Of a DNA stretch of 64,000 bases, positions 55,106 through 64,000 are shown piece after piece. How positions within the stretch are numbered: the stretch's first letter is position 1; every line of letters begins with the position of its first letter. The stretch lies in the NCBI GenBank assembly GCA_030789695.1, contig CM061134.1:57667334-57731333 (forward strand), given 5' to 3'. The translations under genes were made by a program, and so were the position numbers. Origin of the DNA: Scilla litardierei. Lineage: Eukaryota > Streptophyta > Magnoliopsida > Asparagales > Asparagaceae. The notes below the pieces were generated by a model. It searched no databases and was not told the origin of the DNA. It saw only the letters and a list, made by a program, of their open reading frames with translations.

Positions 55106-58100
55106 GTACTCAAGGAAAAGAAAAAGAAAAGGAGCAACAAATTTAAATTTAGCTCCAAGGGGAATTGGATACTCGATAGCGGGTGTTCAAAACACATGAC
55201 GGGTGACGCTCAATTGCTCTCCGGAGTGGTTCCCATTGCAAATGGAAACCGCGTCGTATTTGGAGGCAACGAGAGCGGAACCATCATAGGTGTTGGTAAA
55301 GTGGGTAATCCTTCTAAACCCATTATATGTGATGTTTACCTTGTTAAAGGATTGAACCACAATCTTATTTCAATAAGTCAACTTTGTGACAAAGGTTACA
55401 AAGTTAACTTTGCGAAAGGAATGTGCCATATTTTAAGAAAAGATAATAATGAATTATTGTTTTCCGGCACACGCCATAAGGATATATATATCCTAGATCT
55501 TCCAAGATCACATGAACAATGTCTTATTGCCAACACAAGTGAACAACACTTATGGCATCGACGTTTTGGTCATGTGAACTTTGGAACACTTTTTAAGCTT
55601 TCCAAGTTAAATTCTATTAGATGCTTCCCTAAACTTGTCTTTCAAAAGAAAAGCTTTTGTGACTCGTGTCAACGAGGCAAGCTTCCAAAATCTTCATTTA
55701 AACCTAATAAAATCATTTCTTCTAAGCGGCCTCTAGAGCTATTACATCTAGATTTATTTGGGCCAACTAGAGTTGCTTCATTAGGTAATGCTAGATATGG
55801 ACTTGTCATCGTTGATGACTTTTCTAGGTTTACTTGGGTATTTTCATTGTGTAATAAAAATGAAGCTTTTGAAAACTTCACAATTTTTGTTAAGAAAGTA
55901 CAAAATCTCTTAGGAACCACCATTGTCACTATTCGTAGTGATCATGGAGGTGAATTTGAGAATGAGTCTTTTGAGACATTTTGTGATGAAGTTGGTATTA
56001 CACACACCTTCTCTTTCCCTCGTGCACCTCCTCAAAATGGTGTAGTTGAGAGGAAGAATAGGATGCTAGTGGAGTGTGCTCGCACTATGCTTGATGATAG
56101 CCAACTTGGCCATCAATTTTGGGCGGAAGCGGTACACACCGCTTGCTATGTGTTTAATAGAATACTTTTGAGGCCCGGCACTAAACAAACTTGTTATGAA
56201 TTGTTGTTTGGTAGGTTGCCTCAAGTTAAACATTTTCGTGTTTTTGGTTCGAAATGTTTTATTAAGAACACGTATGGTAGTTTGGACAAATTCGATCCAA
56301 GATCCGATGAGGGGATTTTTGTTGGATATTCTTCGCGTAGCAAAGCCTACCGGATATTCAACAAACGAACCTCAACGATAGAGGAGTCGCTTCATGTGTC
56401 ATTTAATGAAGGATTTGTTCCAACTAGAATTACTAATGATGATGACTCTATGGATGTCTTATGTGATTCAATTGGTAATTCTAACTCTAATGATTCTATT
56501 GATTCTATTGAGACTAACCCATCTAATGAAGTTGTTTAGAATGTTCCTAGTGACCAAGGTATTCCCAAACGGCTTCATACCATTCGTGACCATCCTCATG
56601 AGCAAGTCATTGGCAATATCCATGATAGTGTCAAGACGAGATCACAAGTGAACTACTTCGCTCATTGTGCCTTTGCCTCCTCGATAGAGCCAAAGAATGT
56701 TAATGAAGCATGCGAAGATAGCGCTTGGATCTTAGCCATGGAGGAGGAACTCATTCAATTCGAGAGGAATGAAGTTTGGGAGCTTGTTCCATTGCCATCG
56801 AAGAACCACACCGTCATAGGGACAAAGTGGATCTTCAAGAACAAAATCGACGAAAACCAAGTCGTCGTCCGGAACAAAGCTCGGTTAGTTGCTCAAGGCT
56901 ACCGTCAAGAGGAAGGTATTGATTTCGAAGAATCCTTCGCTCCGGTAGCTAGATTAGAATCAATTAGATTATTATTGTCTTTTGCATGCCATAAGGATTT
57001 TAAATTATTTCAAATGGATGTTAAAAGTGCGTTTTTAAATGGAGATGTTGTTGAGGAAGTTTACGTTTCTCAATCTCCGGGTTTTATTAATGAAAAATTT
57101 CCAAATCATGTTTTTAAACTAAAGAAAGCACTTTACGGCTTGAGACAAGCTCCTCGAGCTTGGTATGATGGCCTAAAGAATTTTCTTTTGGATTTGAATT
57201 TTAAAATGGGAGAAGCCGATTCTACACTTTTTGTTAAGCATTCGAATAATGATATAATTTTAGTTCAAATATATGTTGATGATATCATTTTCGGTGCTAC
57301 TAACTTTGCTCTTTGCGAAGAGTTTTCTAATGTGATGAAGGAACAATTTGAGATGAGCCACATGGGTGAGCTCAAATATTTCTTAGGTCTCCAAATTCGC
57401 CAAATGGACGATGCAATCTTCATCCACCAAACGAAGTACACGGTGGAGTTGCTAAAGCGATTTGGAATGGAGAATGCCTCCGGAAAGAAGACTCCAATGA
57501 GCACGACTACACATCTTGATAAGGATACGGGCGGTAAGGATGTAGACATTCGTCTATATCGAGGTATGATAGGTAGTTTACTTTATCTTACCGCAAGTAG
57601 GCCCGATATTATGTTTGTCGTATGCGTATGTGCTCGTTATCAGTCTCAACCTAAGGAGTCTCACTTAGTAGCGGTAAAACGTATTTTCTGTTATCTAAGT
57701 TATACACTTGATTTTGGATTACTTTATCCAAAATCTAGCACGTATGAGTTAATCTCATATAGTGATGCCGATTATATGGGATGCAAATCCGACAGGAAAA
57801 GTACTAGTGGCACTTGCCATTTTATAGGAAATTCCCTTGTCTCTTGGTTTTCCAAGAAGCAAAATTCCGTATCACTTTCAACCACCGAGGCGGAATACAT
57901 TGTCGCCGATGCCGAGTGTGCTCAAGTTCTTTGGATGAGACACACACTTTAAGACTTTGGTATAAAGTGTGATACTTGCCCTATCATGGTTGACAACCAA
58001 AGTGCAATATGTCTTTCCAAGAACCCGGTACACCATTCCCGTTCGAAACACATAGATGTCCGACACCACTTTTTAGATGATCATGTTGCTAAAAAGGATA

Positions 58101-58210
58101 TCATTTTAGTGTACGTTGAAACCCAAAAGCAAATCGCCGATATTTTCACGAAACCCCTAAAGGAGGACTCCTTTGTGCGGTTGCGTCGAGAATTGGGGAT
58201 TATGGGTTAA
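55106..58210 (+). pseudogene. pol: Sirevirus pol: protease, integrase, RT, RNase H, with two nonsense codons
   Basis: One frame, opening after TAG at 55103-55105. Protease motif WILDSGCS (catalytic Asp at 55175). The pre-integrase zinc region runs near 55550-55720. The integrase catalytic triad is intact: Asp 55751, Asp 55940, Glu 56048 (D-x62-D-x35-E). TAG at 56537-56539 replaces a Glu codon kept in the sister copy. The RT has [11 protein letters not shown] and YVDD (57272-57283), and RNase H has SYSDADY and STTEAEY. TAA at 57950-57952 interrupts RNase H where the sister has Lys. Ends GIMG at 58210. A shift between the gag and pol frames would be needed in the A-rich run 55112-55132. Confidence 0.93.
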
Positions 58211-59198
58211 TCCGAGATATAGGATTCATGTTTCATTCAATAATCTTGCATGATATTATTTTTCGCAATATTTCATTCATGCTAGACTTATTGGATTTTT
58301 CGGGATTTTATGTGATATTTTGAATTTTTGCTCGAATTCATGTTTGAATGTCGTATTTGAGATTTCGATGTTTACTGGGGTAGTTTAGATGATTTTTGAG
58401 AGGATTGCGATGTATCGTCCAAGTATTTTGAGGAGAGAACTTCATTATCAATTTTTGGACTCATCTAGTCGGTCTCAGCTCATCAACCAACCGACTAGAT
58501 TCACATCTAGTCGGTCAGCTAATGAACTCAGACCGACTAGCTCTATCTCTCAACTTTTGAACTTCTTTAGTCGGTATCAATTCAATCACCAACCGACTAG
58601 ATTCGTATGTAGTCGGTTAGTAAAAGAACTCAGACCGACTAACTCAAGCTATTTTGAGTTTCCTCTCCAGCTTAACTCTTTAGTCGGTTCAAGCTTACTT
58701 ATCGACCGACTAGATTGAGTTCTAGTCGGTCAGTATTTGAGCGTAGACCGACTAATTCTCGTTCAGGAAATCTTCGACTGGTCTCTGTTTCCACTTAGTC
58801 GGTTCAAGCTCATTGACCGACCGACTAGATCGTGATCTAGTCGGTCAGTGCTTGAACTGTGACCGACTAGTTGTGCCAGGGACTGTTTGGTCTTTTAAGC
58901 TCTCGACCGACTTAAGTTCATTCTAACCGATTTGTTTTCATTTTAGTCGGTCTCCAACTCGAAAACCCTCGATACCCCGCTTGAGTCTCTTCCTCTTCCG
59001 TCGATCTCCGGCCTATTTCTGACCATCCCACCGTCGCCGACCGTCGATCTTCCACCTAGGGTAACCCCTCTCACTCCCTCTCCTGTCTAGGGTTCATTTT
59101 CAGCTTAGGGTTAGGTATTTTCTCTAGATTTCATCTTCTAGGGTTTCGAATAGGGCTTCTTTGATTTGATCTCTCTCGCGTTGTGTCGTGCCTCGATT
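58211..59198 (+). repeat. Inter-ORF region with palindromic box array (58462-58970)
   Basis: CTAGTCGGTC / GACCGACTAG boxes in forward-reverse-forward-reverse groups as in the LTR, about five groups. A CT-rich leader follows, with the env-like ORF after it. No coding sequence before 59199. The array position 5' of the third ORF is a known trait of env-containing Sireviruses. Confidence 0.87.
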
Positions 59199-60890
59199 AT
59201 GGCTCGTACACGTATCACGATCACTCCGTCTAGCCCCTCACCGATTACCGTAGAACCTACCCCTACGGACCCTGATCAACCTTCGCGAACCCCTCCTAGA
59301 CGTCGTTCGAAAACCACCCAACCCTCTTCGTCTTCGCCTCCTCTTAAGCGTAAGCGGACGGCGACTGCGAAACCCCGAGCCCGACCTCAGCCCAAGCCCA
59401 AGCAAGTTATTTTTCGTGCTCCCACTCCACCCGGTGCTTCGGATTCCGACACCGAGTATATCACCGAGCCTGAGACTCATAGGGAACCCACTCCTCCTAC
59501 CCATCCTGAGTCTAGCTCCCGACCTCGTACGTCTACCCGTAAGCCTAAGGGAAAGGCTTCGATGCCGGTTGGCGGTGTCGATATCTCGTTGTGTCGCGAC
59601 GACCCTATGTGTCTCGCGGCTTATAACCGTATCGAACATTGCCCACTGCTTCTGGAGCATTTCGTCCAGTTTAGTGACTTCATAGGGCTAGCTGATCTTC
59701 TTTCGTCCTCAGGTCTTCTCGATTACCTTCGATATGACCCGAAGGCGAATCCTCACCCCTACCCTCGATTAGTAAAGCTATTCTATGCCAATAGGATCCG
59801 GGGTCAGTACGATGCGACCCACTCTGTTGAGACGACTGTTTTGGGGACTCCTATAGTCCTCACAGCAGAAATCTTAGGAGAGATTTTGGGTATCTCCTCG
59901 TCTGGCCTCCTCCCCTCAGACATTTCTGTTGATGATATTTCTTCCCTTGATCAGACCATCCTTTCTGAGATTTTCCATCAGATTCCTCCTGCCATGATTG
60001 GCGTACCCTCCAAATCCTTCAAGCCAAATGCATGGGTCCTGAATTTGATTCTGAAGTCGTGCTTGCTTCCCAAGTACGGCTCCTCATCTCTACCGTCCCA
60101 GCCTTTTCTGAAGCAGATCTATGCCATTTTCATGGGGAGCTCGATTAACTGGGCTCGCATTATACTCGATAAGATGGACTCTTTCGAGTGTATTCGCAAG
60201 TCCACGAAATCGGCTCATATCCCATTTCCGTGCTTGTTGACCCTTGTTTTCCGTCACTTCCGTGTCACTTTGCCTCGTGACAATGAGCGTCCTCTTGGTC
60301 CTCCCCTGAACGCGACGGCCGTCAAGAAATTTCTTGCGGTGCTCCGTCACGTTCAGAGGACGACACCTTCAGTGTCTGCCTCTGCCTCTGCCTCAGCTAC
60401 TCCCTCTGCCACCCTTGATGATGTCGTTCGGTTACTTCGTCTTCATGAGTCTCGTTTGGCTCGTACCGAGGAGGTAGTTTACCGTATGGCTAGTCTGATG
60501 GGTATTCAGCTTCCTCCTCCTGTTTCTGAGGATGAGGAGATGGATGAGTTGGCTGAGGAGGACATTGAGGAGCTTTGTCGTGTTTCCACTCGTGCCCCCG
60601 AGGGCACTTCTGGTACTGCTGCTGCTGCTACCTCATCTGTTGCTGGTGCTACCACTTCTGGTGCTGCTGTTGCTGCTTCGTCTGCTGGTGCCCCCGAGAG
60701 CACACCTGTTGCCACCGCTCCTGCGGTGGATACTCCGACTGGTGCTCCCGAGGCCACTATTGTTGCTGCTCCAGAGATTGCCACTTCTGCCGTCGCTCCT
60801 GCTGACCTTCCAGACGTTCCTGCGGATCCAGTTTCCACCACTTCTCTTGCAGAGCCTGCTGCTGCTGCAGATCCTGTCGGTTCCTCTTGA
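59199..60890 (+). CDS. Sirevirus env-like third ORF, 563 residues, open
   Basis: I place the start at the ATG at 59199 (MARTRITI), conserved as MAKTRIPI in the sister copy; an in-frame ATG at 59166 is not conserved. The N-terminus is Pro/Ser/Thr-rich with basic clusters (LKRKR, nuclear-signal-like). The central region, about residues 115-390, has GGVDISLCRDD, VKLFYANRIRG, LGEILG and DKMDSFECIRK. The C-terminal third has a possible helix (LARTEEVVYRM), then a low-complexity Ala/Thr/Val-rich tail. The core resembles the putative plant transposon protein family (PF20167) from memory. I see no signal peptide or membrane helix, so envelope function is unsupported. Fully open although pol is dead. 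Confidence 0.82.
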   Translation: MARTRITITPSSPSPITVEPTPTDPDQPSRTPPRRRSKTTQPSSSSPPLKRKRTATAKPRARPQPKPKQVIFRAPTPPGASDSDTEYITEPETHREPTPPTHPESSSRPRTSTRKPKGKASMPVGGVDISLCRDDPMCLAAYNRIEHCPLLLEHFVQFSDFIGLADLLSSSGLLDYLRYDPKANPHPYPRLVKLFYANRIRGQYDATHSVETTVLGTPIVLTAEILGEILGISSSGLLPSDISVDDISSLDQTILSEIFHQIPPAMIGVPSKSFKPNAWVLNLILKSCLLPKYGSSSLPSQPFLKQIYAIFMGSSINWARIILDKMDSFECIRKSTKSAHIPFPCLLTLVFRHFRVTLPRDNERPLGPPLNATAVKKFLAVLRHVQRTTPSVSASASASATPSATLDDVVRLLRLHESRLARTEEVVYRMASLMGIQLPPPVSEDEEMDELAEEDIEELCRVSTRAPEGTSGTAAAATSSVAGATTSGAAVAASSAGAPESTPVATAPAVDTPTGAPEATIVAAPEIATSAVAPADLPDVPADPVSTTSLAEPAAAADPVGSS

Positions 60891-61881
60891 GCTTCTTTGA
60901 GGACTCTCCGATGCTCCTTGGATGATACATCTAGTGTGAGAGAGTTTGGTTAGGATAGAGTGGGGTTTTGGATCTTTTTGATGATGTATTTTGATGTACT
61001 TTGATGATCTTTTTGATGTATTTTGATACTTTTTATGATGTATCTTCATGTATTTTGACACTCCGATATCTGTGATATGATGATGTATTTTTGTGCCCCG
61101 ATCGGTGGATCGATGTTTTGTATGTCAGTGATGTTCATTTTTGATGTACTCTGGTTCATATTTTATATATATATACATCACAGTTGACATTTCATTCTAT
61201 TGTGCACAATTTATAATTTTTTATGTCTCTGATGTTTGATTCGTCGCTCGACGATATTAACTTGGTTTAATAGAAATTTCTTCTAAGGAAACATAGAATT
61301 GTTTTCCATGCACTAAATTAACCAAGAATGTTGATATTGGAGAGTATATTCCATAACTCAATCCGTAAAAATGATTTGAGTTTTGATGATTTCGTTTTAC
61401 GATTTTCGACTATGGTTTCATTGACACGCCTTGATTTTATTCGTAATTCTTTTGGTGTCACTTGAACCGTCATCGTATTCTACGACTCCTGTGCTTTTTA
61501 TTTGAGGCCATTGTTGTTGTCGTTGTTATCCTCCCGCTCTTTTTACTTATGCGAAAGGGGGAGAGATATAATAATAACGATGTGCTAAATGAAAATTTAA
61601 AGCATTATTCCAAGAATCTAACTTGATATGTTAGATTCAGGGGGAGTTAAGATATATAATAGGATTTTCAAATCCGATATTTCAATAACCTACATTTGGT
61701 ATTCGATATTTCAATAATCGATTCTCATTTTATATACTTCACTCGTCTGCTTGATGCGTATTATTATTGTTTAAATTGAAATTAACGTGTCATCAATGCA
61801 GGTGGAGTAAGTAAATTTCATTTGAATTATTATTTTTGATTATTATTTATGTTGGTTTGTCATCACCAAAAAGGGGGAGAA
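60891..61881 (+). other. 3' non-coding region with polypurine tracts
   Basis: Repeats of TTTTGATGTA at 60975-61060. Purine tracts at 61553-61565, 61639-61647 and 61801-61811 and the terminal AAAAAGGGGGAGAA at 61868-61881. The terminal tract is flanked by an inverted repeat: GTTTGTCATCACC before it and GGATGATGAACAAAC at about 61914-61928 inside the LTR, a known Sirevirus feature. Confidence 0.8.
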
Positions 61882-63766
61882 TGTTGGATATTGGACTCCC
61901 CGGATTTGGTTTTGGATGATGAACAAACATAAATATAACGTGAACTAACACTTTGTGAGCGCAGTTATGGAGATCGTCGCCAAATTCATATGAATATCAA
62001 TTACGACGTCTCAAGACTTCTCAAAGCACGTGATCGTATGCCTAAATCTTCGTTGAAGCTTATAGACCAATTTAGAAGTCATGAAGATTCGATTGAAGCT
62101 ATTGAAGACGGTATCGTCAAGTTTTATTTATAGTCTTTAAGCTTCTTTCGTAGAATGTTAAGCCTTGAGTAGGTCTTACGGTTTAAATCTTCATAACGCT
62201 CATATCTTAGCTCTAGGATCTTAGTAGAAGTACATACAATCCTTCCCGAAGCTTCGCGCTTCGATTCGCGACTTCTTGTGCATGTTAGTTGGTTCAAGAA
62301 GAAGAACTGACCGACTAGATGGTGATCTAGTCGGTCGGCCAAGCTTCTTGGACCGACTAGTTTCTGTCAGTTAATTATAAGCTCTTTACTGTTTACAGTT
62401 AGTCGGTCTAAGTTGACTCACCGACCGACTAGTTTGTGAACTAGTCGGTCAGTGATGCTTCTGTGACCGACTAGTTGAGCTTTCCCTGTACATGCACATT
62501 TGAGCCTGAGCTACTGTTTATCATTAGTCGGTCTGTGTTCATTGATCGACCGACTAGTTGATGAACTAGTCGGTCAACTTACCTTCTTGGACCGACTAGT
62601 TTACCTTTACTGTACATGCCAATTTTTCACCTAACTTACTGTTTATCGTTAGTCGGTCTATGCTCATTTGGTTACCGACTAGTTGGTGAATTAGTCGGTC
62701 AACATTTGTTCTTGGACCGACTAAGTCTATTTATGCTCAGACTTCAGTTTTATCTGTTAGTCGGTCTTAGTTGAGTAACCGACCGACTAGTTGTGAAACT
62801 AGTCGGTCAGCTACTCTTCTTAGACCGACTAGTTCCTTATGTCTGTGCTTTGATCTTTTCTATGTTCACTCATTAGTCGGTATACGTTAATTGACCGACC
62901 GACTAGTTGATGAACTAGTCGGTGGGTGGTTGTTCTTTGACCGACTAGTTGGGTTCAGAAAAGAGCCGTTGGAGCTTTAATTGAAACGTTTTTCTCTCTC
63001 TCTCTCCTCTCTATCCTATAGATACTTGTTGGGCTGCATTCATTGCAGTCAAGGCTGATATTATTGCAAGTTTAGAGATCAAGAGAAATCATTCCAAGCT
63101 CATTCAAAGCTCTTTCATTCCATTCAATAATCTCTCCTCACTCTTACTTCCAAAGAGAGATTCATTGAGTGTGAAGCCTTCCAGGCCAAGTGCTTGATTC
63201 TAGGTCACCAACATCCACATAGCTCTCCATCGCTGATCTACATCTTGGAGCTAGGGTTTGGTGCCACTTCTTCTTCCTCAAAATCATCCTTGCCCTAATT
63301 CGTAAGCATTACTCAAGGCATAGGTATTTTGTCGGTAAGAAGTTTATTATTTCATTTCAATTTCATATTGTAAGTTTCACTCTCGGTTGTGAGAGTGTGG
63401 TTGTGATCCCGGGTTGTGGGAGTCACAAATTACTTTGTGTATGATTTGACTTGTGAAGGTTTTTCACAAGTATTTCATAGTGGAAATCTTGAGTTAGGGT
63501 TTCTAACTCAAGTATCCGGAGGGGATCCGGGTGGTTGGGACGTAGGATCACCGGGAACAAGTCGGGGAGACTTGGGTGGATCCGAACCCAGTAATATCTA
63601 TTGTTAGCGTTGTTAATTTTGTTGTTGTCTTCAATTTAAGCTTCCGCAAATTGATTTGGTAGTTGTTTGCACGATAATTAGGAATTATACTCCTCGTTAT
63701 TTTTAAAGTACTATTCACCCCCCCCCCCCCCTCTAGTACTTGTGCAGTAGCTTGTAGGGCATTACA
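61882..63766 (+). repeat. 3' LTR of Sirevirus B
   Basis: 1885 bp copy of 50834-52775 with the short CT tract. Box array at about 62305-62950. Confidence 0.95.
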
Positions 63767-63771
63767 CTGTA

Positions 63772-64000
63772 GAGCAGTTATATTATCATGCACACATGCA
63801 TGCAACAGATACACAAATGGCATGGACGTTCTGAAATAAAACCCAAGTCATCTCATTGCCAAAAAATCCAAGCATTCAGCAATATAGACATACTAAAATG
63901 TTTTAGCAATCCAAGGACATCGAAGCAAGTTGTATCCATGATTACTGCAGGTCCATTAAAAAGATGCCCAATGATGTAATTTTTGTAATTAAAATGAGTC
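63772..64000. other. Low-copy right flank
   Basis: No transposon features or coding sequence. 63908-63998 is a diverged copy of 50516-50613. Confidence 0.4.

Larger units (their letters stand above)
50834..63766 (+). mobile_element. Sirevirus B (Ty1/copia), complete, 12.9 kb
   Basis: LTRs 50834-52775 and 61882-63766, target duplication CTGTA at 50829-50833 and 63767-63771. All parts are present: primer site, gag, protease, integrase, RT, RNase H, palindrome array, env-like ORF, polypurine tracts. About 30-35 substitutions between LTRs by eye (under 2%); the 57-bp length difference is mostly a CT microsatellite. Pol has two nonsense changes and gag and pol are out of frame, so this copy is probably dead, though recent. 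Confidence 0.95.

Overview
This is a stretch of flowering-plant nuclear genome made almost entirely of LTR retrotransposons nested inside one another. The plant assignment rests on Sirevirus-type Ty1/copia elements (tRNA-iMet primer sites, clustered polypurine tracts, env-like third ORF) and Athila/Tat-type Ty3/gypsy elements (primer sites complementary to plant tRNA-Asp). Both groups are known only from plants. The species cannot be told; a eudicot is my guess. Apart from 49.3-50.8 kb and the last 0.2 kb I see no sequence that is clearly not transposon-derived.

Layout. (1) 1-8038: Sirevirus A on the minus strand, cut by the window edge, with a 3-kb gag/integrase deletion. It sits just downstream of the primer site of a minus-strand gypsy element whose LTR is 8104-9777. 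(2) 9907-10100 plus 47158-48142: the two halves of a decayed minus-strand coiled-coil ORF, separated by 37 kb of nested insertions. Its upstream end leads to a tRNA-Met primer site (48415-48427) and an LTR (48429 to about 49300). (3) The nest. A gag-only Sirevirus derivative (10101-47157, target duplication GTACT) has its 3' LTR split by a gypsy element without pol (17158-46895, GTGAG). That element's ORF is split by a non-coding element with about 3.5-kb LTRs (18946-43347, CAAGG/CTAGG). One LTR of this is split by an Athila-type element (20052-31975, GTATC) and the other by a solo LTR (39865-42826, GTGAC). (4) 50834-63766: complete 12.9-kb Sirevirus B on the plus strand, flanked by CTGTA, with gag, pol carrying nonsense mutations, and a long open env-like ORF.

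How the parts relate. Only Sirevirus B still carries all pol domains, and its pol has two in-frame stops. The others lack pol or most of it, so this is a graveyard of passively mobilised elements. LTR divergence judged by eye follows the nesting order: the innermost Athila-type LTRs differ by about 1%, and the outer ones by more.

The most interesting signals are structural. The Athila-type LTR holds five consecutive hairpins that share one 14-nt loop on five different stems. In addition, LTRs of at least five families, copia and gypsy alike, carry palindromes with CGG/CCG cores just upstream of a TATA-like box. In both the Sireviruses and the Athila-type element a second array lies 5' of the third ORF.
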